This document shows, piece after piece, positions 20,058 through 27,938 of a stretch of DNA of 40,317 bases. The notes beneath the pieces are model-generated. The model was given only the letters and a program-made list of their open reading frames with translations, was not told the origin of the DNA and ran no database searches. The position numbers and the translations under genes are program-made. The DNA lies in IMG/VR virus record IMGVR_UViG_3300049796_000011, positions 1-40,317 of that record; one strand, given 5' to 3'. Each line of letters starts with the position of its first letter. The first letter of the stretch is position 1. This stretch comes from a virus.

Positions 20058-21599
20058 CTGATCACCCCCGGAGGACAGTGGCCCCCGCCCGGTCACCAGA
20101 CCATGCGCCGCTACTGGGAATCCTGGGGCGCCTGGTGGAGCGGCGACCTCACCGCGCTCAAGACCTACGCCCCGCTGACCGCGCCCGGCGGGTACTGGGC
20201 GCGCCGCGCCGCCGCGATCAACGACGGCGACCGCGAGATCCACCTCCCGCTCGCCGCGGACATCGCCCGCACCAGCGCCGGGCTAGTCGCTGGCGACACA
20301 CCGGTCATGAACTGGGAAAACGACACGGCCGTCCAGAACCCGTGGGACGCGGCGTCGCAGAAATTCGGGTGGTCCAACCGGTTGCTGGAGATGGAAGAGA
20401 TCCGGGCCGCGACCGGTGGCGCGTACCTGCGCCCCGCGTGGGACACCCGGCTCGCGAAGCACCCGCTCCTCACGGTGGTGCGCGCCGACGAGGCGCTGCC
20501 GACGTTCAGGTTCGGCATGCTCGCGTCGGTGACGTTCGTTCAGGTGCTGCCCGCGCCCGACGGGTGGAAGACCATCGAGTCCGGCGAGAAGTGGCGGCAC
20601 CTGGAGCACCACGAACCCGGCCAGATCCGCAACGAGTTGTGGCTCGGCAACACCGGCAGTATCGGCCGCCCGCTTCCATTGTCCGACCACCCGACAACCA
20701 TGGACCTGCTCCCGACCATCAACACGGTGCCGATCCGGGCGGACGGTGGGCTGCTCGCCGAGTACATCCCGAATGACCTCCCGCAGCCGCTCGACATGCT
20801 CCCGTTGGGGCGCAGCGACTTCCAGGGCATCGAGCCGATGCTCGACGGGCTCGACACCGCCTGGGATTCGTGGATGCGGGACATCGACGACGGCGTGAAC
20901 CGCATCCTCCTTAGCGGGGAGATGCTGGAACCGGTCGGCCGCACGTCCAGCGGAGGGTTCCTGTCGAAGGTGCTCGGCAACACGCAGCCGGTGAAGGGGT
21001 TCGACCGCAGTAAGCGGGTGTTCACCCCGCTGAACATCCCTGCGGAGGATGGCGGGAAGGTCTCGCCGATCACACAGGTACAGTTCAAGATCCGCGTGGA
21101 TGAGCACGAGCGGACGACCGCGGCCCTGTTCGACGAGATCGTGAGCAGGGCGGGTTACGCCCCGCAGACGTTCGGGAAGCACGTCGAAGGCCAGTTGTCC
21201 GGCACGGCGATGCGCAGGCGCGAGCAGCGCTCCTACTCGACGCGCAACAGAAAGCGCCGGTACGCGCGCCCGCCGCTGGAGCGGGTCGCCGAAACCCTGA
21301 TGCTGATCAACAACGCGGTGTTCGGCGGCCCCAAGCCTGCTGGGACACCGACGTTGGAGTGGCGCGAGACGGACCAGGCAGACCCGAAGGAAGCAGCCGA
21401 AACCCTGGAGCTACTCGACCGCGCGCGTGCAATCTCCACCGAGGTCAAGGTGCGCATGGCCCACCCGGAGTGGGACAAGACGCAGGTCTCGGATGAGGTC
21501 GTCCGGCTGGAGAAGCAGCACGCCGCCGAGCAGGCCCCGCCGATGACCGGGTTCGAGCCGATCCACCCGCCCGCCCAGCAGCCGCCGAGCGGCGGGTAG
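20055..21599 (+). CDS. Portal protein
   Basis: Forms the dodecameric DNA channel at the head vertex. The 514-aa product has the SPP1 gp6-like portal layout: an N-terminal WESWGAWWSGDLTALKTYAP region, a central beta/alpha wing, a long helical part with RAGYAPQTFGKHVEGQLSGTAMRRREQRSY, and a charged, Pro-rich tail. GTG 20055 is preferred over GTG 20028, which would overlap the start element. It follows terL, interrupted by the minus-strand membrane gene. Confidence 0.9.
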   Translation: MLITPGGQWPPPGHQTMRRYWESWGAWWSGDLTALKTYAPLTAPGGYWARRAAAINDGDREIHLPLAADIARTSAGLVAGDTPVMNWENDTAVQNPWDAASQKFGWSNRLLEMEEIRAATGGAYLRPAWDTRLAKHPLLTVVRADEALPTFRFGMLASVTFVQVLPAPDGWKTIESGEKWRHLEHHEPGQIRNELWLGNTGSIGRPLPLSDHPTTMDLLPTINTVPIRADGGLLAEYIPNDLPQPLDMLPLGRSDFQGIEPMLDGLDTAWDSWMRDIDDGVNRILLSGEMLEPVGRTSSGGFLSKVLGNTQPVKGFDRSKRVFTPLNIPAEDGGKVSPITQVQFKIRVDEHERTTAALFDEIVSRAGYAPQTFGKHVEGQLSGTAMRRREQRSYSTRNRKRRYARPPLERVAETLMLINNAVFGGPKPAGTPTLEWRETDQADPKEAAETLELLDRARAISTEVKVRMAHPEWDKTQVSDEVVRLEKQHAAEQAPPMTGFEPIHPPAQQPPSGG

Positions 21600-21605
21600 C
21601 CGGTG
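21582..21605 (+). promoter_or_regulatory. Hairpin before the minor capsid gene start
   Basis: CCGCCG (21582-21587) pairs with CGGCGG (21590-21595) over the end of the portal gene. GTG 21603 follows 7 nt later. It shares the hairpin-then-start layout of the late elements but lacks TGACA(C/G). Confidence 0.35.
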
Positions 21606-22667
21606 CGCGGCGTCAACCCCGCCGACGCGGCCCGCACCCTCAAGACCCTGCTCGACGTGTGGGACGTCGCGTCGGAGCGGATGCTCGCCACCGTCGCGAA
21701 ACGGCTCGCGCGCGGGATCACCGAGCCCGGTTGGGCGGAGACGAAAGCCCGCGAGGTGCTGCTCGTCCGCGCCGAACTGCGCGCCATCGTCGACCAGTAC
21801 CTCGCCACAGGGCTGGAGGACCAAGCGCTCGCCGCGCTGGCCGAGGCGTACGACATGGGCGCCAACGTCGCCGCGGTGCTGGGACACCCCATCGGCACCC
21901 AGCCCGGAAAGGTAGCGCGGCTGGTGGCTCGGTTCGTGGCGCAGATGCGCGGCACGTTCCTGCCGGTGATCCGGGCGCACGAGGACCTGTACCAGCGCGC
22001 GGTTGGTGACTCCGAGCTGCTGATGCAGACCGGCACCATCATCCGGCGGGACGCCGTCGCGCAGGCTGTCGACCGGCTGCTCGCCGACGGGGTGGACCGG
22101 TTCGAGGACGCCAACGGCCGCCGCTGGCACCTGGACTCGTACGTGCGTATGGCCGGGCGCACTGCGGCGCTACAGGCCTCTGTGGAGGGTCAGCTCGACG
22201 GGATGACCGCGCGCGGCAAGGATCTCGTGGTCATCTCGGACAGCGCGCGCGAGTGCGAGAAATGCCGTCCGTGGGAGGGCAAGCTCCTTTCGATCAGCGG
22301 GGCGACCCCGACCGGGACCGAGGTCGACGGGCACCGGGTGCACGGCACGATCGCTGAGGCCGTCGCCGCCGGGCTGTGGCACCCGAACTGCACCCACCGC
22401 GCCGACCCGGTCACGCCGGGCCTGACCGACGTTCCTGAGCCGAAGGCCGACCCCGAGGGGTACGCGGCGGCGCAGAAGCAGAGGCAGTTGGAACGCGACC
22501 TCCGCGCGCTCAAGCGCGAAGCCGCCGCGGTGCAGGCGCTCGGCGACACCGCGACCGCGCGCGAGCTGCGCCGGAAGATCCGGGCCAAGGGCGCCGCGCT
22601 ACAGGCGCACGTGGACGAGCACGGCCTCAACCGCAGGCGCGACCGCGAGAAGCCCGTCGGCGGATGA
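21603..22667 (+). CDS. Minor capsid protein (phage minor capsid 2 / MuF-like)
   Basis: The 354-aa product is a mainly helical minor head protein. Its signature is a Cys pair and downstream His/Cys motif: CEKCRPWEGKLLSISG (about 218-233) and GLWHPNCTHRADP (about 257-269). The C-terminus is a charged coiled-coil-like region (KQRQLERDLRALKREAAAV). Position straight after portal is standard. Such proteins are injected with, or organise, the portal vertex. No toxin domain is attached. Confidence 0.85.
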   Translation: MRGVNPADAARTLKTLLDVWDVASERMLATVAKRLARGITEPGWAETKAREVLLVRAELRAIVDQYLATGLEDQALAALAEAYDMGANVAAVLGHPIGTQPGKVARLVARFVAQMRGTFLPVIRAHEDLYQRAVGDSELLMQTGTIIRRDAVAQAVDRLLADGVDRFEDANGRRWHLDSYVRMAGRTAALQASVEGQLDGMTARGKDLVVISDSARECEKCRPWEGKLLSISGATPTGTEVDGHRVHGTIAEAVAAGLWHPNCTHRADPVTPGLTDVPEPKADPEGYAAAQKQRQLERDLRALKREAAAVQALGDTATARELRRKIRAKGAALQAHVDEHGLNRRRDREKPVGG

Positions 22668-22693
22668 CACGGCGCGACCACGGTCGCCTCATG
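22665..22693 (+). promoter_or_regulatory. Start element of a 39-codon gene
   Basis: TGACAC (22665-22670) contains the upstream stop codon. GCGACC (22674-22679) pairs with GGTCGC (22682-22687), and ATG follows at 22691. No Shine-Dalgarno. Confidence 0.5.
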
Positions 22694-22810
22694 TCCAACG
22701 AGAAACACGTGAAAACGGTCTACAGCACCAAACCGGGCCACAAGGTGCTACGCCGAGAGGCGTGTAGCTGCCCGGTCGGGAGCGATCACAGCGTGTACGA
22801 AACCCCGTAG
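22691..22810 (+). CDS. Tiny late protein (39 aa)
   Basis: A 39-codon frame running from ATG 22691 to TAG 22810. The product begins MSNEKHVKTVYSTKPGHKVL and has a CSC pair near residue 25. A longer start at 22664 (48 aa) would overlap the upstream stop. The preceding start element and the exact fit between two late genes support it. Unknown function. Confidence 0.4.
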   Translation: MSNEKHVKTVYSTKPGHKVLRREACSCPVGSDHSVYETP

Positions 22811-22839
22811 TGACAGCCGGTCGGCACGGTGAGCGGATG
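22811..22839 (+). promoter_or_regulatory. Weak start element
   Basis: TGACAG (22811-22816) directly follows a TAG stop, with a short GCCG/CGGC stem (22816-22825) before ATG 22837. The stem is only 4 bp and sits 11 nt from the start, so this is the weakest member of the set. Confidence 0.35.
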
Positions 22840-23136
22840 AGCAACCTCACCGACGGAACCACGCCCGTCCCCGCGCCGAGCATCGGCCGCATCGTCCACT
22901 ACCGCCTGTCCGAGTACGACGCCGAGGCGATCAACGGCGTGCGGAACGACCCCAACGGCCACGACAGGGGCAACACCGCCGCCGCTGGCCAGGTCTTCCC
23001 GGCCGACGTCGTCCGCGTCTTCGGCGGCCCGGCCGTGAACCTCCAGGTGAAGCTCGACGGCACCGACACCTACTGGGCCACCTCGCGCACGCCCGGCGAC
23101 GGTGAGGGCGAGTGGTTCTGGCCGCCGCGAGTCTGA
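22837..23136 (+). CDS. Conserved phage structural-region protein (99 aa)
   Basis: The 99-aa product has GRIVHYRLSEYDAEAIN (about 17-33), a Gly/Asn stretch, then VFPADVVRVFGG and an aromatic ending EWFWPPRV. I recall this pattern from a common actinophage protein located in head genes, without known function. ATG 22837 was chosen over GTG 22810, which lies in the start element. Confidence 0.7.
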   Translation: MSNLTDGTTPVPAPSIGRIVHYRLSEYDAEAINGVRNDPNGHDRGNTAAAGQVFPADVVRVFGGPAVNLQVKLDGTDTYWATSRTPGDGEGEWFWPPRV

Positions 23137-23142
23137 GCCGGG

Positions 23143-23178
23143 TGACAGCGTGCCGTGACCCTCGCGGTCATGGCACGC
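23143..23178 (+). promoter_or_regulatory. Start element with a 13-bp hairpin
   Basis: TGACAG (23143-23148) lies 6 nt after the upstream stop. GCGTGCCGTGACC (23148-23160) pairs with GGTCATGGCACGC (23166-23178) with a single G-U pair and a 5-nt loop. Both possible starts, GTG 23155 and ATG 23170, are inside the stem, so folding would block initiation. Confidence 0.55.
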
Positions 23179-23511
23179 ACCCTCATCGCAGCCCTGGACA
23201 CCACCCCTTCGGGCTCCGAGCCCACCATGACCAACGTGGACGCCAGCGCGTCCCCGAACGGGATGTACTTCCCGTGGACCGAAACCGCCCGCCTCATGGT
23301 CGTGACCGCTGGCACCGCGACCGCGCCGACCTTCGACATCCCCGTGCTCGTCGCGGGCCAAGCCGTCACCGACCTCGTCGGCGCGGTCCAGGCCACCACG
23401 CCCGTGGGCAAGTTCTTCGGCCCGTTCCCGACCGCGTACCGGCAGGCGGACGGCAACGTGTACGTGAACTTCTCCGTGGCCACCGCCGCGAAAGCCTGCA
23501 TCATCGACTGA
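23170..23511 (+). CDS. Beta-rich head-region protein, paralogue of the gene at 25285
   Basis: A 113-aa product starting MART, with repeated beta strands. Its C-terminal third (VGKFFGPFPTAYRQADGNVY) resembles that of the protein at 25285 (VQWIGPLESGRFMQADGSIN). It lies just upstream of the scaffold and capsid genes, so a capsid decoration or head-associated role is plausible but unproven. ATG 23170 chosen by similarity of the two N-termini; GTG 23155 would add five residues. Confidence 0.65.
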   Translation: MARTLIAALDTTPSGSEPTMTNVDASASPNGMYFPWTETARLMVVTAGTATAPTFDIPVLVAGQAVTDLVGAVQATTPVGKFFGPFPTAYRQADGNVYVNFSVATAAKACIID

Positions 23512-23515
23512 CCGG

Positions 23516-23545
23516 TGACACGGTGCGGCGACCGTGTGCCCTGTG
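23516..23545 (+). promoter_or_regulatory. Start element of scaffold gene
   Basis: TGACAC (23516-23521) lies 4 nt after the upstream stop. ACACGGT (23518-23524) pairs with ACCGTGT (23531-23537), and GTG follows at 23543. No purine-rich Shine-Dalgarno. Confidence 0.55.
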
Positions 23546-24262
23546 ACGACCCCCGCAGCGCCACAGGGCGCACCCGCAACCCCGCCAGCACCGACCGCCG
23601 GTGACCCGGCCATGCCTCCCGCCGCGACCCCGCCGGTTCCCACTCCGCCGCCGTCCGGCGCGCCCACAGCCCCGGCCGTGCCGACCGCGCCCACCGGACA
23701 GCAGCCCACCGCTCCTCCGGACGCCCCCAAGACGTTCAGCCAGGAAGACCTGGAACGGATCCTGACGGACCGGCTGGCCCGGCAGGAGAAGACGTTCACC
23801 GACAAGTTCGCGCAGGCGCTCGGCATCACCGACCCGAACGCGGCAATCGACCCGGCCAAGGCGCTCGCCGACTCGCAGGCCGCCGTCGGTGTCGCGCAGA
23901 AGCTCGCGCAGTCCTCCACCGCCGAAGCGCTCGCGCTCGCTGCCGGGATCAAGCCCGACAAGGTCGGCGACTTCGTCCGGCTCGTCGACCTCAGCACCGC
24001 GCTGGCAGGCATCGACGCCAACGACCCGGCGAAGGTGCGCGAGGCGCTGAAGACCGCCGTCGACGCCAAGGCCGCGTCATACCCCGAGTGGAAGGGCACC
24101 ACACTGCCCGCCGCATCCGGCGGCGACCGTGGCCAGCCCAACGCCAACGGCAAGCGGACCTACACCAAGGCCGAACTTGAGGGCATGAGCCAGGACCAGT
24201 TGGCCGCGTGCGCCGAAGACCTCACCGCTGCGTACGCCGAAGGCCGCATCACCGGCTACTGA
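23543..24262 (+). CDS. Scaffolding protein
   Basis: The 239-aa product has a Pro/Ala/Thr-rich disordered start (1-60), a helical acidic middle ([20 protein letters not shown], about 61-80) and a helical C-terminus with [20 protein letters not shown]. This composition, and its place directly before the major capsid gene, are those of siphovirus scaffolds that guide procapsid assembly and then leave. GTG 23534 three codons upstream is possible but overlaps the hairpin. Confidence 0.75.
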   Translation: MTTPAAPQGAPATPPAPTAGDPAMPPAATPPVPTPPPSGAPTAPAVPTAPTGQQPTAPPDAPKTFSQEDLERILTDRLARQEKTFTDKFAQALGITDPNAAIDPAKALADSQAAVGVAQKLAQSSTAEALALAAGIKPDKVGDFVRLVDLSTALAGIDANDPAKVREALKTAVDAKAASYPEWKGTTLPAASGGDRGQPNANGKRTYTKAELEGMSQDQLAACAEDLTAAYAEGRITGY

Positions 24263-24417
24263 CCAGGCGGGTCGGACGGTGACACCGCCCGACCAAGGTC
24301 AACCCCACGCCCCTCGCGGGCGGGCATCACGGAGGGAACGCCCGACGACTCCACGGGCCGCCACGGCGCGAAGCCGGATCCACCCAAGGCGAGCCACGAG
24401 GAGAAGGGAACACCACC
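24263..24417 (+). promoter_or_regulatory. 155-nt leader of the capsid gene with a hairpin
   Basis: GGTCGGACGGTG (24270-24281) pairs with CACCGCCCGACC (24283-24294) with one mismatch, around TGACAC (24280-24285). The remaining leader has further GC-rich dyads and ends in a strong Shine-Dalgarno (GAGGAGAAGGGA) before GTG 24418. It is the longest gap in the late operon, as expected for separate high-level capsid expression. I see no clear -35/-10 pair. Confidence 0.5.
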
Positions 24418-25266
24418 GTGGCGTACGACCGTATGGTCCCGCAGATCTGGTCGGCAGCACTGCTGTCCGCCCTGCGGAAGGCGCTCGTTTACGCGCAGCC
24501 GGGCGTCATCAACCGGAACTGGGAAGGTGAGATCGCGCAGGCGGGCGACACCGTCCGCATCAACAGCGTCGGCCGCCCCACCGTCAGCACCTACACCGCG
24601 GGCGGCACCATCACCCGCGAGCACCTGACCGACGCGCAGCGCATCCTCACCGTCGACCAGGCGAAGTACTTCGCCTTCGACGTGGACGACATCAACCTTC
24701 GTCAGGCACAGGGCAACATCGTCGCCGCGACGATGGACGAGGCCGCGTTCGCGCTGGCCGACACCGTCGACCAGTTCATCGCTGGCCTGTACACGCAGGT
24801 CGCGTCCGCGAACAACCTCGGCACCATCTCGGTTGTCGCGGCCACGCCGACGGACTTCTACGACAAGATCCTTGTCCCGCTGAGCGTCGCCCTGGACGAG
24901 GCGAACGTGCCCCGCACGGGCCGCTACTGCGTGATTCCGCCGTGGCTGCACGGACGCGGGCTGCTCGACGCGCGGTTCATCAAGGTCAACGAGTCCGGTA
25001 CGGATCAGGGCCTGCGCAACGGCCAGGTCGCCAGGGCTGCGGGCTTCGACATCATGGTGTCGAACAACTGCCCGAACCCGACCGGTGACGACTTCGTGGT
25101 GCAGGCCGGTACGAACCAGGCCATCACGTTCGCCGAGCAGATCAACAAGGTCGAGGGCTACCGCCCCCACGACACGTTCGCGGACGCGGTCAAGGGGCTC
25201 GCGTTGTACGGCGGCAAGGTCATCCGCCCCGACTGCATGGCCGTCGCGACCGTCTCGAAGACCTGA
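24418..25266 (+). CDS. Major capsid protein (P22 coat-like)
   Basis: The 282-aa product matches the P22-type coat family common in actinophages: a helical N-arm (PQIWSAALLSALRKALVYAQ), GDTVRINSVGRPTVSTYT (about 42-59), KYFAFDVDDINLRQAQ (about 81-96), RYCVIPPWLHGRGLLDARF and a final domain with FADAVKGLALYGGKVIRPD. It self-assembles into the icosahedral shell with the HK97 fold. A strong Shine-Dalgarno precedes the GTG. Confidence 0.9.
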   Translation: MAYDRMVPQIWSAALLSALRKALVYAQPGVINRNWEGEIAQAGDTVRINSVGRPTVSTYTAGGTITREHLTDAQRILTVDQAKYFAFDVDDINLRQAQGNIVAATMDEAAFALADTVDQFIAGLYTQVASANNLGTISVVAATPTDFYDKILVPLSVALDEANVPRTGRYCVIPPWLHGRGLLDARFIKVNESGTDQGLRNGQVARAAGFDIMVSNNCPNPTGDDFVVQAGTNQAITFAEQINKVEGYRPHDTFADAVKGLALYGGKVIRPDCMAVATVSKT

Positions 25267-25284
25267 TCGGAGGACTGACCACTC

Positions 25285-25653
25285 ATGGCACGCACTGTTG
25301 TTCCGAAGTCGAACTTCGTCGGGAACGGCAACCTCGCCGACCCGGCCGGTACCGCGGTGGACATCACCAACGACCACTACATCGCGGCGGCCCCGACCGA
25401 CCGCTTGGTGCTGCGCGTGACCAACACGCACGGCTCCGCGCACAACGTCGTGGTCAAGGCGGGCGCCTACCCGCCCGCGGTCGCGGCTGGTCAGGGTGAC
25501 CTGACCGTGTCCGTCGCGGCCACCACGGGTGTGCAGTGGATCGGTCCTCTGGAGTCCGGCCGGTTCATGCAGGCGGACGGGTCGATCAACGTCGACATCG
25601 AGGCCGCGCACACGGGCACGATCACGGCGTTCGTGCTCCCGAAGGCCGTCTGA
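25285..25653 (+). CDS. Beta-rich head-region protein, second paralogue
   Basis: A 122-aa product starting MARTVVPK, all-beta in appearance, with VLRVTNTHGSAHNVVVKAG and TTGVQWIGPLESGRFMQADG. It shares its N-terminus and C-terminal strand pattern with the protein at 23170; the pair flanks scaffold and capsid. Likely a capsid-associated or decoration protein. GGAGG precedes ATG. Confidence 0.7.
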   Translation: MARTVVPKSNFVGNGNLADPAGTAVDITNDHYIAAAPTDRLVLRVTNTHGSAHNVVVKAGAYPPAVAAGQGDLTVSVAATTGVQWIGPLESGRFMQADGSINVDIEAAHTGTITAFVLPKAV

Positions 25654-25656
25654 GCC

Positions 25657-26013
25657 ATGGCTGAGACGGTGCACCTTCGTGGTGAGGGTGGCGGCGTGTT
25701 CGCCTTCGATCTGCCGCTGTCCGAGGACATCGGGAAGCGGTTCGAGGCGGGCGCGCTCGTGCGGGTGAACGAGGACGGCTCGGCGTGGTCCGAGACCGAA
25801 GCGGTCGTCAAGCCGCTCACCCCGAAGGAAGCGCTCCAGGAGCAGGCCACGCTGCTCGGGCTGGACACGGCAGGCACTATCGCCGAGCTGACCGACCGGA
25901 TCGACGCCAAGGTGGTCGAGCTGCGCGAGCAGGCGGCCGAGCTGGAGATCGACGACGACACGCTGTCGGCTGTCGACCTGGCTGCGGCGATCGAGGCGAA
26001 GCTCGCCGAGTGA
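25657..26013 (+). CDS. Head-region protein with a C-terminal helical domain (118 aa)
   Basis: A 118-aa product: an N-terminal beta part (MAETVHLRGEGGGVFAFDLP) and an acidic helical C-terminus (TIAELTDRIDAKVVELREQA). It starts 3 nt after the preceding stop with no Shine-Dalgarno, implying translational coupling. In comparable phages small proteins of this kind lie between capsid and connector genes. No function assigned. Confidence 0.65.
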   Translation: MAETVHLRGEGGGVFAFDLPLSEDIGKRFEAGALVRVNEDGSAWSETEAVVKPLTPKEALQEQATLLGLDTAGTIAELTDRIDAKVVELREQAAELEIDDDTLSAVDLAAAIEAKLAE

Positions 26014-26017
26014 GACC

Positions 26018-26088
26018 GGGTGTCCTCGGGGACGGTGGTGGTCGCGCCGTCTGCGGGGAAGGTGGGGCTGCTGGCCCCGAGGACACCC
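26018..26088 (+). repeat. 14-bp perfect inverted repeat between head genes
   Basis: GGGTGTCCTCGGGG (26018-26031) pairs perfectly with CCCCGAGGACACCC (26075-26088) across a 43-nt G-rich loop. It lies between the last capsid-block gene and the lysis/spike block. It may be a terminator or attenuator, a processing site, or the edge of an inserted module. Confidence 0.6.
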
Positions 26089-26123
26089 ACCTGCTGCCAT
26101 CATGAACCCGGAGAGGACGACGG

Positions 26124-26450
26124 ATGCCCTGGTACGCGCCCTTCGCGGACGCCCCGGACACGCATCGGATCTGGGCTGATCCTGGGTCCGAGCACGAGCG
26201 TGTCCTGTGTGCGGTGAAGTGGTCGCATGAGGTGTCCGCGCCTGGCAGTACGCCGGTGGATGACGACGAGCCGCTGTCCGAGGATGAAGTGGTTCGCGCC
26301 CGCGCGCTCGGCTTGCCGGTGGATGACCCGGACTGCCCTGCGGCGCCCGCGTGGGTGCGCTCCGAACTGCGCGCCGACGACGTTGACCCGCCGGTGCTCC
26401 CGCAGGCGCCCGCGGTGACCTCGCCGAGACGGGGGACGACCGGTGTCTAG
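26124..26450 (+). CDS. Hypothetical acidic protein (108 aa)
   Basis: A 108-aa acidic, Pro-rich product with an aromatic start (MPWYAPFADAPDTHRIWADP) and DDDEPLSEDEVVRARALGLP. GAGAGGAC precedes ATG. It overlaps the next gene by 8 nt. First gene of the block inserted between capsid and connector genes. Unknown function. Confidence 0.6.
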   Translation: MPWYAPFADAPDTHRIWADPGSEHERVLCAVKWSHEVSAPGSTPVDDDEPLSEDEVVRARALGLPVDDPDCPAAPAWVRSELRADDVDPPVLPQAPAVTSPRRGTTGV

Positions 26451-26820
26451 CTGGCTCACGGACCTCAATCTCGGGCAGATCATCGTCGCCGTCGGCAGCG
26501 TCGTGACCGTGGTCGGCTTGTGCGCCAAGGCGTGGAAGACGATCCGCCCGGTGTGGCGCGGGATCCGCGAGTTCCTGGAGGACTGGCGAGGCGAACCCGC
26601 CCGGCCTGAGGCTGGTGTGCCCGAGCGGCCCGGCGTGCTGAAGCGGCTCTCAACGATCGAGACCGACGGCGCGGACACCGCGAAAAAGCTCGACGAGACG
26701 GCGAAGAAGCTCGATGCCATCGACCACGAGCTGCACCCGAACTCGGGGAAGTCGTTGCGAGACCAGGTCGACAACATCACGCGCACGCTGGACGAGCACA
26801 TCGCGCAGCAGCAGGGGTGA
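26443..26820 (+). CDS. Membrane-anchored coiled-coil protein, holin-like (125 aa)
   Basis: The 125-aa product has one transmembrane segment (about 9-27, LGQIIVAVGSVVTVVGLCA), a basic juxtamembrane part (KAWKTIRPVWRGIREFLEDW), and an amphipathic helix rich in Lys, Asp and Glu (ADTAKKLDETAKKLDAID). This matches DUF2746-type actinophage proteins near lysis genes. A holin or holin-regulator role is plausible given the endolysin-like gene next to it. GTG start. Confidence 0.65.
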   Translation: MSSWLTDLNLGQIIVAVGSVVTVVGLCAKAWKTIRPVWRGIREFLEDWRGEPARPEAGVPERPGVLKRLSTIETDGADTAKKLDETAKKLDAIDHELHPNSGKSLRDQVDNITRTLDEHIAQQQG

Positions 26821-26847
26821 CACCCCGGCCGCACCGTGTGCGGTGTG
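26818..26847 (+). promoter_or_regulatory. Start element of the lysin gene
   Basis: TGACAC (26818-26823) includes the upstream stop; GGGGTGACACCCC is itself an odd palindrome (26814-26826). CCGCAC (26829-26834) pairs with GTGCGG (26838-26843), and GTG 26845 begins 1 nt later. Confidence 0.6.
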
Positions 26848-27711
26848 CGGACACTGTATGACAGCACCAACCCGTGGGCCATTCCCGCCGACGCGCAGAT
26901 GGTCGCTGGCTACGTAGACGGCAAGTACGCCTGGCCCGCCGAGGCGTGGGCGCGGTTCCCGAACGCGGTGAAGGTGACCCTTTCCGCTATCGGTGTGGCT
27001 GTCGCGCACGCCGTGGACGTGGAAGACGGTTGCGTGTGGCCACCGGAGAACGCGGTTCCGTGGGTGCTGCGCGCGCGGGCGGCCGGGTACGACCCGACCG
27101 TCTACTGCAACCGGCAGAACGACCTCGGCCCGATCCGTGACGCGTTCGACCGGGCTGAAGTCGCGCAGCCACATTACTGGGTGGCCGAATATGACGGCGT
27201 GCGGGAGATCCCGCCGGGCACCGTCGGCAAGCAGCACACGGCCCCAGAAGCGCCCGTACACGCGCCTGCGCCGGGGCACTACGACATCAGCAGCATGCTC
27301 GACTTTTGGCCGGGCATCGACAATGGAGACGACGACATGCCGACAGCAGACGAGATCGCGGACGCGGTCTGGGCCAAGCGGTTCAGCGGAGTCCTCGTGG
27401 GCGACAGCCCGGAGCACAACGCAGACGGCCAGCCCGTGTGGTCCACCAGCGCGGCCAACGCACTCGCGTCGATGTGGGGCAACGCCTTCAACCCGACCGA
27501 CCAGTACGCCAGCGTGAAGGCGTTGGCTGGCCAGAACGCGGGGTTGCTCGCGGCGCTGAACGCCATGGCGGAGCGGCTCGGCGACGGCGGTCAGGTCGAT
27601 CCGGCTGTGATCAAGCAGACCGTGCTGGATGCGCTGCGCGAGGGCACGGTGCACGTGACGGTCGCCGTCGAGCAGGCGCACGCGCAGGCCGACGCTGCGG
27701 CGGATGCCTGA
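26845..27711 (+). CDS. Putative endolysin, glycoside-hydrolase-like (DUF1906-type)
   Basis: The 288-aa product has an N-terminal TIM-barrel-like domain (about 1-165) with LYDSTNPWAIPADAQMVAGY, AHAVDVEDGCVWP, YDPTVYCNRQNDLGPIRDAF and HYWVAEYDG, a pattern I associate with actinobacterial phage lysins related to DUF1906. D65 and E67 in VDVED are candidate acidic catalytic residues. The C-terminus is helical with EIADAVWAKRFSG and a coiled end. Flanked by two membrane proteins, as in a lysis cassette. GTG 26845 follows a hairpin. Confidence 0.65.
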   Translation: MRTLYDSTNPWAIPADAQMVAGYVDGKYAWPAEAWARFPNAVKVTLSAIGVAVAHAVDVEDGCVWPPENAVPWVLRARAAGYDPTVYCNRQNDLGPIRDAFDRAEVAQPHYWVAEYDGVREIPPGTVGKQHTAPEAPVHAPAPGHYDISSMLDFWPGIDNGDDDMPTADEIADAVWAKRFSGVLVGDSPEHNADGQPVWSTSAANALASMWGNAFNPTDQYASVKALAGQNAGLLAALNAMAERLGDGGQVDPAVIKQTVLDALREGTVHVTVAVEQAHAQADAAADA

Positions 27712-27935
27712 TGGGCGCCTGGCTGGCCTCGTTCTGGGGCAAGGCAAAGGCCACCGAGCCCGCGCGCCTCGCGGAGTTCGCCCGCACTGTCCTGGTTGGA
27801 CTGGTGGGGCTCGGGTGGATCACTGTCGACGACACCACGATCAACACCGCTACCTCAGTGGTCGGGTTGCTGGTGTCGTGGGCGCTCACGCGGTTCGTGC
27901 GCAACCGGGTCGCCCCGGTGGCCAAGGGGGAATGA
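27711..27935 (+). CDS. Small membrane protein, holin candidate (74 aa)
   Basis: A 74-aa product with two hydrophobic segments (about 27-40, VLVGLVGLGWITV, and 47-62, TATSVVGLLVSWALTR) and charged ends (KAKATEPARLAE, RNRVAPVAKGE). Two-pass size and placement after the lysin fit a class II holin. It overlaps the lysin stop by TGATG coupling. Confidence 0.65.
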   Translation: MGAWLASFWGKAKATEPARLAEFARTVLVGLVGLGWITVDDTTINTATSVVGLLVSWALTRFVRNRVAPVAKGE

Positions 27936-27938
27936 CCG

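Noticed and set aside
24256-26103. 615-codon minus-strand frame over capsid genes
   Set aside because: Antisense shadow of the major capsid and adjacent genes; no recognisable domains.
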